In this document: in pieces, positions 34,734 to 43,287 of the stretch
Position numbering within the stretch: the stretch's first letter is position 1
How the letters are laid out: each line of letters starts with the position of its first letter
NCBI RefSeq assembly: GCF_004745945.1
Contig: NZ_SRLE01000007.1
Location: forward strand, 248,001 to 312,000
Reading direction: 5' to 3'
Length of the DNA stretch: 64,000 bases
DNA from: Mangrovimicrobium sediminis
Lineage (GTDB): Bacteria > Pseudomonadota > Gammaproteobacteria > Pseudomonadales > Halieaceae
The notes under the pieces: generated by a model
The model's input: the letters and a program-made list of their open reading frames with translations, nothing else
Told to the model about the DNA's origin: nothing
Database searches by the model: none
Program-made: the position numbers and the translations under genes

Positions 34734-36395
34734 ATGCGGGTAACCGGAATCTCGGACGGCTTCAAGGTACACGCGGTGGCGGGCACCTACGTGGTCATGC
34801 TCGGCTTTGACCTGCCGGAGTGCGACTGCGACGGCTTGCTCGGGTTTTCCATTCACCGCACCGATCACACGGAGAACGAGGCCTGGTACCTCGAGGCGAT
34901 GAAGGTCTTCACCGCCACCGACCCCGGGTTTCCCGCCGGTTCCCTGTACTCGACTCGCGACCATCCGATCCAGAGCTTCCAGTGGGCGGACTATTCGGCC
35001 AAGCCCGGCCACCGCTACACCTACACGGTGATCGCCAACAAGGGGACGCCCCAGGCCCTGCTGCCGTTCCGGGTGCTGCAACTGGATATCGAGACTGAGT
35101 CACCTGAAAGCGGTGACCACGATGTCTACTTCAACCGGGGTGTGGCGGCCTCCCAGGCTTACACGCGACGTTTTGGTGACCGGCGTCCGGAAGAGGTGCC
35201 CAATCGCAAGGCGTATGAGTGGCTGTCGCGCGGACTCAACGAAGCGCTGGAGGACTATATTGGCGGTTGTGAGTCCGGCCGCGATGCGCTGCGTATCGCT
35301 GCCTACGAGTGCAACTACGACCGCTTCCTGCAGTTGCTCAAGGATACGCTGGCGCGGGGTGTGGACATCCAGGTGGTCTACGATGCGCGCAAGGACTACC
35401 CGAAGACAGACAACGTGCGGGAGATGCAGCGTTTCGGCCTCGATGCGGCAGGCGTTGCGTTCCAGCGCACCCAGCCCAAGTCCTACATCTCCCACAACAA
35501 GTTCATCGTCAAGTTGCGCGACGGGCAGCCGGTATCGGTGTGGACCGGCGGCACGAACTTCTCCGAGGGCGGCATTTACGGGCACTCAAACGTTGCGCAC
35601 GTGGTGGAGGAGGCGGCGGTTGCGCAGCAATTCCTGGACTACTGGCTGGCCCTGCAGGCAGACCCACCCAGTTCACCGCTGAAAGACGCGGTGGAGGTGA
35701 TTTCACCGCTGCCGGCAGGGCAGCCGGCGAATGGCACGACCGTGTTGTTCAGCCCGCGCAATTCCATCGCAGCCCTGGACTGGTATGCGACGCTGGCGCG
35801 CGGTGCGCGCGAAGGCCTGTTCATGACCTTCGCCTTCGGCATGAACGACGTGTTCAAGGAGGTCTATCGCAATTGCGAGGCACCGTTCCGGCTGGCGCTG
35901 CTGGAGAAGAAAACCCGCTCGATGAAAGCCGGGCCGGAGAAGACCGCGGAAGAGCAACGCATCCAGCAACTGCGCAACATGCCGGAGAATGTATTCGCTA
36001 TCGGGGATTTCATCCGCACCAACGAGGTGGACGGCTGGGTCAAGGAGACCCTGAGCGGCCTGAACTCCCATGTGCGCTTCGTACACAACAAGTTCATGCT
36101 GGTAGACCCGCTGGGGAGCGACCCCATCGTGGTGGGGGGCTCGGCAAATTTCAGCGACGCCTCCACGCGCAGGAACGACGAGAACATGCTGGTGGTGCGC
36201 GGCAACACGCGTGTCGCCGATATTTACCTGGGCGAATTCATGCGCCTGTATAGCCACCACGCGTTTCGCGAATCACTGCAATGGCGCGACCCGGACGACC
36301 CGCCCAGGCCGCTGCGCACGGACGACTGGTGGCGCGACTACTTCGGCAACACACCGCGCTCCACGCGCCGCCGGTTCTTTGCCCGCAGCGAGTGA
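34734..36395 (+). CDS. Phospholipase D-like protein with N-terminal Fn3-like domain
   Basis: 553 residues after a GGAGGG site. Residues 1-115 look like a beta-rich fibronectin-III-like domain. Two HKD half-sites follow: H254-x-K256 with N275 (TGGTNFSEGG), and H451-x-K453 with D458 and N472 (GGSANFSDAS). The Asp of the first motif is replaced by Leu261. PLD-fold enzymes cleave phosphodiesters in lipids or nucleic acids. No signal peptide, so a cytosolic or specially exported enzyme. Stand-alone transcription unit. Confidence 0.83.
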   Translation: MRVTGISDGFKVHAVAGTYVVMLGFDLPECDCDGLLGFSIHRTDHTENEAWYLEAMKVFTATDPGFPAGSLYSTRDHPIQSFQWADYSAKPGHRYTYTVIANKGTPQALLPFRVLQLDIETESPESGDHDVYFNRGVAASQAYTRRFGDRRPEEVPNRKAYEWLSRGLNEALEDYIGGCESGRDALRIAAYECNYDRFLQLLKDTLARGVDIQVVYDARKDYPKTDNVREMQRFGLDAAGVAFQRTQPKSYISHNKFIVKLRDGQPVSVWTGGTNFSEGGIYGHSNVAHVVEEAAVAQQFLDYWLALQADPPSSPLKDAVEVISPLPAGQPANGTTVLFSPRNSIAALDWYATLARGAREGLFMTFAFGMNDVFKEVYRNCEAPFRLALLEKKTRSMKAGPEKTAEEQRIQQLRNMPENVFAIGDFIRTNEVDGWVKETLSGLNSHVRFVHNKFMLVDPLGSDPIVVGGSANFSDASTRRNDENMLVVRGNTRVADIYLGEFMRLYSHHAFRESLQWRDPDDPPRPLRTDDWWRDYFGNTPRSTRRRFFARSE

Positions 36396-36429
36396 ACCCC
36401 GGCTCCAGCATCCGCCGCAGCAGCGCAGC

Positions 36430-36888
36430 TCAGTTGTAGTACTGCTGGCGCAGCGCGATCAGTTGCGGGCCGCGTAATTCCTGTTCATCGCTCTTGCGCG
36501 TGACCACGTAGTCGCTGCCATCGAACACCACGGCCTCGCCCTGTTCGGCATAGGCCACAATGTTGTTGGCCGGGTCCAACTGGCGGTGATAGGCGCCGCC
36601 GATGTACTTGTTGAAGTCGGCGACAATACCGCCGTGGGGCGGGTGGCCGACCACGCTCCACCACGGGCTGCCGGCGCTGTCGTGGGGCCAGGCCTCGCCG
36701 GTCGCTTCCGAGGGAAGGTAGCGCTCCACCAGCACCTCACCGACCACGCCAAACTGGGTGCGGCAGGCCTTGTCGACGGGCTGGCCGTTTTTCGGTTCGC
36801 GAATTTCCAGGACTTCCGGTTGCAGGTAGTCGCTTTGCGTGGCCAGGACCCGGTGCTTTTCGCCGTCCAGTTGCGTGTGTTCGAACAT
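36430..36888 (-). CDS. Unknown protein, 152 aa
   Basis: Starts at an ATG preceded by AGGAGA. Soluble, no signal peptide or membrane helix; rich in acidic and aromatic residues, with HPPHGGIVADFNKYIGGAYH in the middle. The coding frame and ribosome-binding site are convincing. No family recognised. Downstream partner of the 218-aa unknown gene on the same strand (83 bp apart). Confidence 0.65.
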   Translation of the reverse strand: MFEHTQLDGEKHRVLATQSDYLQPEVLEIREPKNGQPVDKACRTQFGVVGEVLVERYLPSEATGEAWPHDSAGSPWWSVVGHPPHGGIVADFNKYIGGAYHRQLDPANNIVAYAEQGEAVVFDGSDYVVTRKSDEQELRGPQLIALRQQYYN

Positions 36889-36971
36889 GCTGTTTCTCCT
36901 GTCTATTTGCAGTGTTTGTTGTGCCCCTGGTGAAGGGCTCTGTTGCATGAGGCGTAGCCTGGCTGGCAGGT

Positions 36972-37628
36972 TCAGACCGCCAGCGCAGTGCGCCCGGCGA
37001 CTGCCGTGGTGTCCGTATTGGCGGCAATCGCCATGTCCCGCTCCAGGGCGTTGATAGCGTCGCCGATGATCGCCAGCAGCGGCGGCAGGCCGCCCATGCA
37101 CGACACGTAGAGCTGGAAGGCGGCGTCGCGGTCACCCTTGTTGACCTCGGCGACCTCACCGAGAAAACGAAAGGTGTGCTTGAACAGGGTGTCGATGGTC
37201 ATCGCCAGCCAGATGTCGTTGTCTATCCACTTGTCGATGTACTCGTGCAGCCGGGCGAAGGCACGCTGCAGCGGCGGGTAGCCGGTGCCGACCTCGCGGC
37301 GCTTGCGAAACTGCAGGTATTTCTCGTAGGTGAATTCCGCGTTGATACGCGCCTTGCTGAGGGCCGGCTGGTAGTGCTGGCTGTACTCCTGGCTCAGCGT
37401 GTCGAAGTGTTCGCTGAAAGCGGCAGCGGTGGTCAGCTGGGCCAGCGGTTGCAGGGTGTCCACGACCACGCGGTAAGTGTTTAGAATATCCTGCAGCAGG
37501 CTGTCGTAGTCGCGGTGAAAATCCTCGGCGCCGATTTCCTCGAAAATAATGGCGTCCAGCGCGGCCAGTTCAGTGATCGTGGCGCAGATACAGGCGGTAT
37601 CTTTCGCAATATTGAATTCCAGCCCCAT
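36972..37628 (-). CDS. Unknown helical protein, 218 aa
   Basis: Start at 37628 after a GGAGGA site. Predicted mainly alpha-helical and soluble, with an even spread of Tyr, His, Asp and Glu (for instance AEDFHRDYDSLLQDIL and EYSQHYQP). No signal peptide or known motif. It lies upstream of the 152-aa gene with only 83 bp between, so the two are probably co-transcribed. Confidence 0.65.
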   Translation of the reverse strand: MGLEFNIAKDTACICATITELAALDAIIFEEIGAEDFHRDYDSLLQDILNTYRVVVDTLQPLAQLTTAAAFSEHFDTLSQEYSQHYQPALSKARINAEFTYEKYLQFRKRREVGTGYPPLQRAFARLHEYIDKWIDNDIWLAMTIDTLFKHTFRFLGEVAEVNKGDRDAAFQLYVSCMGGLPPLLAIIGDAINALERDMAIAANTDTTAVAGRTALAV

Positions 37629-37766
37629 TGGCGGCGTCCTCCGGTGGTTGTTCAATCGTCCGATGAGGGCTGTTGCAAAATCTGTGCAACATCCGCGCAA
37701 AATCTTCACGCGCTTCGCTCGCAGCCTGCCACGGGCGCGTTCCGGGCAGGGTGGGGCTACGCCTCG

Positions 37767-38090
37767 CTAACCGTCCGGCTCGAACTCCTCGTCGCTGATG
37801 ATGCTGCCGTCGCTGCCGAATTCGAGCCTGCGGCCATCCTCGTCGGCACCGATGATTTCCGCCCCCGCGAGCCTGCCCGCGGCGTCGTAGCTGTAGCTGT
37901 GCGAGAGCTCGATGGCGCCGTAAACACGCTTGTGAATCAGCACTATGCGTCCGTCCTCGTCGCGATTGACGCCAAAAAACGTGTTGCGGTTGTGGATGTC
38001 TTCCGCGGTCAGGCGGTTGACCATGTTCAAGGGTAACCGGGCCCCGCTGTAGCTGAGGTAGTAGTCGTCGTAGCTGTATTTATCGTCCAT
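37767..38090 (-). CDS. Small acidic protein, resembles DUF6156
   Basis: 107 residues. The N-terminal YYLSYSGARLPLNMVN segment and the following NRNTFFGVNRD and later SYSYDAAGRL resemble the DUF6156 group as I recall it; the last part is YD-repeat-like. Very acidic C-terminus. Divergent from the DUF1508 gene by about 240 bp. Function unknown. Confidence 0.65.
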   Translation of the reverse strand: MDDKYSYDDYYLSYSGARLPLNMVNRLTAEDIHNRNTFFGVNRDEDGRIVLIHKRVYGAIELSHSYSYDAAGRLAGAEIIGADEDGRRLEFGSDGSIISDEEFEPDG

Positions 38091-38330
38091 CCGTGTACTC
38101 CTGTGGCCGTGCCGGATGTTCCGGCCTGTTCATCGTCGAACCCGTCCGCGTGGGGCAGCCAGGCGGCGGCGAATTTCCGACAATCCCGCTGCGCTTGTTG
38201 GATTTCGTACAACAAAATGTCGCGAAGCTTGTCGCCAAGCCTTGAATTTGGCGGGATTCCCGCTGGCCTGCAATTTGCAATCCATGTGGCGAACATTGCC
38301 AGGTCGAGGTATCGGCCGAGGAGACCAGCC

Positions 38331-38663
38331 ATGTCCGCCGTATTCCGGGTTGCCCCCGTCGAAGAGGGTTTCTTCCAGTTCCAGCTGCTCGACGCCAACG
38401 GCGAGATGCTGCTGGTAAGCCCCGAGTTCGAAAACCGCGAGTTTGCCGAGAGCGCCATCCAGGATGTGCGGGTGGGCTCGCTGATGAGCCAGAACATCGC
38501 CAAGGCAAAAACTCCGCAGGGTGAATTCTTTTTCCTGATCAAGGACAGCCACGGGGCGATCGTCGCCAAGAGCGAGTTGTTCGACAATGAGATGCGTTTT
38601 GACAACGCCCTGCACAGCGTGCGGGAGAACGCCTGTGTCGCGGAAATTGCCTATGTGAATTGA
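38331..38663 (+). CDS. DUF1508 (YegP-type) protein
   Basis: 110 residues after a GAGGAGA site. Two similar beta-beta-alpha units: one near FQFQLLDANGEMLLVSPEFENRE, the other near EFFFLIKDSHGAIVAKSELF, typical of tandem DUF1508 domains as in E. coli YegP. Soluble; function unknown. Confidence 0.82.
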   Translation: MSAVFRVAPVEEGFFQFQLLDANGEMLLVSPEFENREFAESAIQDVRVGSLMSQNIAKAKTPQGEFFFLIKDSHGAIVAKSELFDNEMRFDNALHSVRENACVAEIAYVN

Positions 38664-38772
38664 TTGCGCCGGCGCTGGCCGTTGCAGTTATGAACACCCG
38701 CAGCGGGGTTGGGGAAATATTCTCCGGCTGGCGTAGCGGGACTAACAACAACTTTCCAAACAGGAAACACCA

Positions 38773-38991
38773 ATGTCTATACAGAATATCTCCGCATTTT
38801 CCGCCAAGGCCAAGGCCGACCCGGCGCTGGGTGCCCAGCTCAAGTCCTGCGAAAAACTCAAGGAAATGTTCACCCTGGCGCGTGATCACGGCTTCGACTT
38901 CGACGAGGACAGCCTGTACCCGCCGAACGAGCCGCAGTTCACCGAGGACCAGTTGTCTGCACGCCTGGCCAAGGCGTTGCTGCGCGCGTAG
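38773..38991 (+). CDS. Nif11-like leader-type peptide, orphan
   Basis: 72 residues after an AGGAAA site. The pattern of aFSAKAKADPALGAQLK followed by FTLARDHGFDFDEDSL is the Nif11 (N-terminal nitrile-hydratase-like leader peptide) domain. RiPP precursors of this class carry a C-terminal GG or GA cleavage site and a core peptide; here the protein stops soon after the domain and no cyclase, LanM or peptidase/ABC transporter is nearby. It may therefore be a stand-alone Nif11 domain with another role. Confidence 0.75.
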   Translation: MSIQNISAFSAKAKADPALGAQLKSCEKLKEMFTLARDHGFDFDEDSLYPPNEPQFTEDQLSARLAKALLRA

Positions 38992-39014
38992 CACATGTCG
39001 CCGGGAGGTGCGCG

Positions 39015-39665
39015 GTGACGGGCCCGGCACTACCGGCGATCGCTGTGCAGCAGCAGTCGGGATCCCGGATCACCGCGACACGTATTCCCGGCTGCCCCGC
39101 ACTATCCCTGTTGCGCGGCTTTCTCGACGACGCCACCAGCGATTCACTCTATCGCCGCCTGCGGCAGGAACAGGCCTGGCCGGACAACCACTACGAGGTG
39201 TTCGGCCGGCGCTTCACCCTGCCGCGCCTCCAGACCTGGCACGCCGACGCGGGAATCGTCTACAGCTACAGCGACAACCTGCTGGTGACGCGTCCCTGGT
39301 CAGCGTTGCTCAGCGACCTGCGCCAGCGTGTGCAGGGACGCCTGGGCGCTGCGTTCAACGCGGTACTGGTCAACTACTATCGTGACGGCGACGATTACGT
39401 CGGCTGGCACAGCGACGACGAGCGCGAACTCGGCGCGCAACCACTCATCGCTTCCCTGTCGCTGGGTGCGCCGCGCGAGTTCCAGTTCCGGCGCAAGGGC
39501 GAGGGCGCCGCGGCCGGTTCGGTGCTACTTGAATCCGGCAGCCTGCTGGTCATGGAGCCGGCGTTCCAGCACGACTGGCAGCACTGCGTACCGCGCGTCG
39601 CCGCCGGCGAAGGCCGCATCAACCTTACCTTCCGCCTGGTGCTGCCACCGCTAGTGCAGGGCTGA
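39015..39665 (+). CDS. AlkB-like 2-oxoglutarate/Fe(II) dioxygenase
   Basis: 216 residues, GTG start, 23 bp after the Nif11 gene. Metal ligands H132-x-D134 (GWHSDDE) and H190 with the 2-oxoglutarate-binding R201 and R207 (RINLTFR) are intact; NYYRDGDDYVGWHSD is the DNA-repair AlkB/ALKBH2-3 type pattern. Likely repairs alkylated nucleobases by oxidative dealkylation. Confidence 0.88.
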   Translation: MTGPALPAIAVQQQSGSRITATRIPGCPALSLLRGFLDDATSDSLYRRLRQEQAWPDNHYEVFGRRFTLPRLQTWHADAGIVYSYSDNLLVTRPWSALLSDLRQRVQGRLGAAFNAVLVNYYRDGDDYVGWHSDDERELGAQPLIASLSLGAPREFQFRRKGEGAAAGSVLLESGSLLVMEPAFQHDWQHCVPRVAAGEGRINLTFRLVLPPLVQG

Positions 39666-39704
39666 GTCTCGCGCCCGGCAAACCGTCTTCCCGCCGATCC
39701 ACCC

Positions 39705-41399
39705 TCAGTGTTTTTCCAGCCCGCGGAAGATACTGCAGCGCTCGAACACTTCCAGCGACGGCTCGACGTTCTTGTGGTGACAGTACTTGGCCACCAGCTT
39801 GGTCAGGCCCTTGATGTCGCGTCCGCTGGCCTGGGGGAACAGGTCGGCCAGCAGGGCCAGTAGCTCGTCGCTGGTGGCGAGGTTGAACTGCTCGGTCATC
39901 ACCTGCCAGATGCGCAGGCGGTCCGCGCGGTCCGGCGGCGAGTAGCGAATCACCGCGATACAGCGCGAGACGATGGCTTCGTCGATGTCGTCGGTACGGT
40001 TGGTGGTCAGGAACAGCAGACCGTTGAAGTACTCCAGTACCCGCAGGAATACGCCGACCACCGCGTTGGCGGCGAGGTTGTCGTCGCGGCGCTTGATGTA
40101 CACGTCCGCCTCGTCGATCAGCATCACCGCGCCCCAGCGCTGGGCGCGGGTCAGGGTCTCTTTCAGCGCCTTTTCCATCTCGGCGACGTTGAGCCCGAGC
40201 TGGCCGGAGTGCACGCGGTACAGGGGGCGCTGGATGATCTCCGCATACACTTCGGCGGTGAGCGTCTTGCCGACACCGGCGGGACCGCAGCACAGTACCG
40301 TGGTGCCGCCCGACTTGCCCTCGACGATATCGTCCATGAGCATGTCCATTTCAGCGGTGAGGATGTCGATCAGGTCGGTCTGCTCGGCGGGCAGGATCAG
40401 CTTCTGTTTCAGCGCCGGCTGGTAGTCGTAGGGCGCCATATCGTCCACGTGCACCCACAGGTGGTGGTGCAACTCCAGGTGGAACATGAGGATGTAGCCG
40501 TGCACCGGCAGGCGGGTGAACAGGCCGTCGGGGATGTCGTCGGAGAGTTTCTCCGCGGCGCGCTCCACCGCGTCGTCGTAGTTGGTGCTGCGGCCGGCCT
40601 TGCGCAGGTACTTGGCGAGGATATTCCCTGTGGCGTCCAGCGACAGCGCGCGTTCGCTCAGGATCTCCTCGTCGTTGACCAGGCGGGCCAGCGCGCCGCT
40701 GGAGGAGAGGATGACGCGGCTCTTGCGCGACCAGTCCGTATTGCGATGGGATGCGGTGGGGTCATCGGCGTAGATGCCGGTGCCGCGGCCGGCGAATTGC
40801 CGCCCGTAGTCCGCGCGCCACTGGAAAAAGCGTTCCGTCGAGCGCTCGTAGCCGTCCATCAGTTCGGCGGTTTCCTTGAAGTAGCCGCGGTCCGCAAACA
40901 GCTGCGCGACGGTCTTGCCGGCGATGTCCCGCTCGCGAATGGTCAGCGTCTGGCTGGTGATCTTGCCCATGGCGTTGGCCTGCAGTTCGATCAGTACGCG
41001 GCCGGTTTCCTCCTCGCCGGCCGGCGTGTAGTCGATGCGCGCCACCAGGTAGGCGATGGGCTTGCCCGTGGTGTTGGCCTGGAACAGCCAGCCGCAGATG
41101 GCGTCCTGCAGCAGGTACTCGGTGATGCCGGCGACCAGGTGCTCGAGTTCACCTTCCTGGAATACACGCAGTTCGGCGCGCAGGGCCGACTGCAAGGTGG
41201 CGATCTGTGCCGCCCGGCCGCGCATGCCGGTGCCGGCCTGGCGGTAGAGTTCCGCCAGGAAGCCGAGCTGCGGGTCGGACAGCTGGTGGCTGGGAATCTC
41301 GGCGCGGTTGCCGAACTTCAGTTGTTCGGTGTAGGGCGCGATCTCCGGGTAGCGTTCGGCCATGGCTTCGACGAAATTGCGCTCGACCAGCAGTTTCAT
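39705..41399 (-). CDS. AAA+ ATPase with a long unassigned N-terminal region
   Basis: 564 residues from the ATG at 41399 (AGGAG site). The AAA+ core is C-terminal: Walker A GPAGVGKT (372-379), Walker B VMLIDE (D429/E430), sensor 1 TTNR (466-468 region) and a R-finger-like SRC. The first 340 residues, with mixed alpha/beta and a HHHLWVHVDD motif before the ATPase, are not recognised. Such proteins remodel other proteins; no protease domain is attached. Convergent with the AlkB-like gene. Confidence 0.8.
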   Translation of the reverse strand: MKLLVERNFVEAMAERYPEIAPYTEQLKFGNRAEIPSHQLSDPQLGFLAELYRQAGTGMRGRAAQIATLQSALRAELRVFQEGELEHLVAGITEYLLQDAICGWLFQANTTGKPIAYLVARIDYTPAGEEETGRVLIELQANAMGKITSQTLTIRERDIAGKTVAQLFADRGYFKETAELMDGYERSTERFFQWRADYGRQFAGRGTGIYADDPTASHRNTDWSRKSRVILSSSGALARLVNDEEILSERALSLDATGNILAKYLRKAGRSTNYDDAVERAAEKLSDDIPDGLFTRLPVHGYILMFHLELHHHLWVHVDDMAPYDYQPALKQKLILPAEQTDLIDILTAEMDMLMDDIVEGKSGGTTVLCCGPAGVGKTLTAEVYAEIIQRPLYRVHSGQLGLNVAEMEKALKETLTRAQRWGAVMLIDEADVYIKRRDDNLAANAVVGVFLRVLEYFNGLLFLTTNRTDDIDEAIVSRCIAVIRYSPPDRADRLRIWQVMTEQFNLATSDELLALLADLFPQASGRDIKGLTKLVAKYCHHKNVEPSLEVFERCSIFRGLEKH

Positions 41400-41707
41400 T
41401 GCGCTTTGCTCCTGTGCGGGTGATAGCGGGTCACCACGGGAGTGGAGCAAGATTCAGGCCGCGACGTTCCGGGCCAGGCGCTTTTCAGGAAAATCCCGCA
41501 AAAACAGGTGGATAGATATGTCTGTGGCGAAAGCCTGCAGCAGCCGGCTTGTCGGCTTGGTGACAAGCCCGGCGGGAACCGGCAGGGACGCGACAATGCA
41601 GGTAGCGCCCGGGGTCCTGGCAAGCGAACGCGCCTGCGTCTTTATTAGCCGGTTGCCTGAGCGGCGCGAGGGCAGGTCGCTCGCGCACTACAGGTCGCGC
41701 GACCGCG
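41400..41707. other. 308-bp intergenic region
   Basis: Between the AAA+ gene start and the stop of the CalB-like gene. It contains an inverted repeat GGCTTGTC (41546-41553)/GACAAGCC (41562-41569) with an 8-nt loop and no U-tract, and the AAA+ promoter. No convincing gene. Confidence 0.5.
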
Positions 41708-43150
41708 CTAGAAAAAGCGCAGTTTCAACATCAACCGGTACAGCCAGTTGAAGGTCCGGCCGTAGGGGGGATAGAGCAGCGGCAGGGCGGTGGCCCGCGC
41801 CTGCCTGAAGATCGGGCGCAACTTGCTGAATTCCGCAAACCCCTCGTAGCCGTGGTAGTGGCCCATGCCGCTGGCACCGATACCGCCGAAGGGCATGTCG
41901 TGCTGGGCCACGTGGAAGGAGCAGTCGTTGATGCTCACGCCGCCGGACAGCGTGTGCTTGATAACGTGGTCCTGCAGCGCCTTGTCCGAGGTGAACAGGT
42001 ACAGCCCCAGCGGCCGGTCGCGGCCGTTGATGTACGCCAGCACCTCATCGATATCGCGATAGGTGCGCACCGGCAGCAGCGGGCCGAAGATCTCTTCTTC
42101 CATGATTTTCATCTCATCGGTCACGCCCAGCACCAGGTGCGGCGGCAGCAGCCTGCGCTCGGGATCCGGCGCGTACTGCGGTGTGAGATTGATGACCTGT
42201 GCACCCCTGGCCGCGGCATCGTCCAGGGTGGCGGTGAGCCGGGTGTAGGAGCTGTCATCGATGATTGCGGTGAACTGGCCATTGCCCGGGTCCGGGTAGC
42301 GGCCCGCCACGATTTTTTTTGCGGCTGTGACGAAGTCCTCGAGCCTGTGTTCGGGCAGGCAGACATAGTCCGGGGCGACGCAGGTCTGCCCGGCATTCAT
42401 GTACTTGGTGAACAGGATACGGCTTGCGGCCGTTTGCAGGTCGAAGTCCTCAGCGATGATGGTGGGCGACTTGCCGCCGAGTTCCAGTGTCACCGGCGTC
42501 AGGTGCTCGGCCGCGGACTTCATCACCGTGCGGCCGCTCTGTGCGGAGCCGGTAAAAATCAGGTGGTCGAAGGGCAGGGTGGTGAAGTCGGCACCCTTCA
42601 CACCGGGGAGGATCGCCAGCGTGCTCTCATCGAATTCGCCGGCGACCAGTTCGTGCAGCAACTGGCACAGGTTGGCCGAGTTGGCCGCCATCTTCACCAT
42701 GCAGCGGTTGCCCGCCGCCATGGCGCTGGCCAGCGGACCCATGACCAGGAACAGCGGGTAGTTCCACGGGGCGACCACGCCGACCACGCCCTTGGGCTGC
42801 GGCAACACCCGGTTGCTGGCCCCAGCGAACCAGACGGACACATGGCGCCGTCGCGGTTTCATCCAGCCTTTGAGGTGTTTGCGGCAGTAGCGCAGGCCGT
42901 CCACCGAGGTGAACAACTCGAGCAGCTTGCTCTCCTGCACGGCGCGGTTGCCGAAGTCCTCGGAAATGGCCGCAGTGATCCTGTCCTGGTTGTCGATCAG
43001 CAGGCGTTCGAGCTTGAGCAGGTTCTCGCGGCGTTGCTCGTAGCCCGGGTAGGGGTCTTGCAGGTAGGCCTTGCGCTGCAACTGCAGGATGCGCTGCGCT
43101 TCATTCGCGGGTTGTTCGGGGAATTGGAACGACTGTGCCGATTGGGCCAT
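41708..43150 (-). CDS. Coniferyl aldehyde dehydrogenase-like (CalB type) ALDH
   Basis: 480 residues. VVAPWNYPL, FTGSAQSGR, Glu in LELGGKSP and nucleophile Cys in NAGQTCVAPDY place it in the class 3/coniferyl-aldehyde ALDH group, as does a C-terminal hydrophobic stretch (RTFNWLYRLMLKLRFF). Oxidises aromatic or fatty aldehydes; the C-terminal tail may associate with membrane. Single-gene unit downstream of a strong terminator. Confidence 0.88.
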   Translation of the reverse strand: MAQSAQSFQFPEQPANEAQRILQLQRKAYLQDPYPGYEQRRENLLKLERLLIDNQDRITAAISEDFGNRAVQESKLLELFTSVDGLRYCRKHLKGWMKPRRRHVSVWFAGASNRVLPQPKGVVGVVAPWNYPLFLVMGPLASAMAAGNRCMVKMAANSANLCQLLHELVAGEFDESTLAILPGVKGADFTTLPFDHLIFTGSAQSGRTVMKSAAEHLTPVTLELGGKSPTIIAEDFDLQTAASRILFTKYMNAGQTCVAPDYVCLPEHRLEDFVTAAKKIVAGRYPDPGNGQFTAIIDDSSYTRLTATLDDAAARGAQVINLTPQYAPDPERRLLPPHLVLGVTDEMKIMEEEIFGPLLPVRTYRDIDEVLAYINGRDRPLGLYLFTSDKALQDHVIKHTLSGGVSINDCSFHVAQHDMPFGGIGASGMGHYHGYEGFAEFSKLRPIFRQARATALPLLYPPYGRTFNWLYRLMLKLRFF

Positions 43151-43209
43151 GGTCCAGGCTGCTCCCGGTTGCTGAGGGGGACGGCGTGTATGGTAGCAAG
43201 AAAAATGAA

Positions 43210-43238
43210 AAAGCCCCGGTGAATATCACCGGGGCTTT
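43210..43238 (-). terminator. Rho-independent terminator after the tail-collar genes
   Basis: A 13-bp stem (AAAGCCCCGGTGA/TCACCGGGGCTTT) with a 3-nt loop, followed on the minus strand by a TTTTC tract. It follows the stop of the larger tail-collar gene and precedes the CalB-like gene. Confidence 0.85.
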
Positions 43239-43287
43239 CATCGCAGCTCGTGCGGTCATTGAGCCTTCGCATACGCGCGTCGCGGCG

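Noticed and set aside
38773-39665. RiPP biosynthetic cluster built on the Nif11 peptide
   Set aside because: No lanthipeptide, radical-SAM, cyclodehydratase or peptidase-transporter gene within the window.
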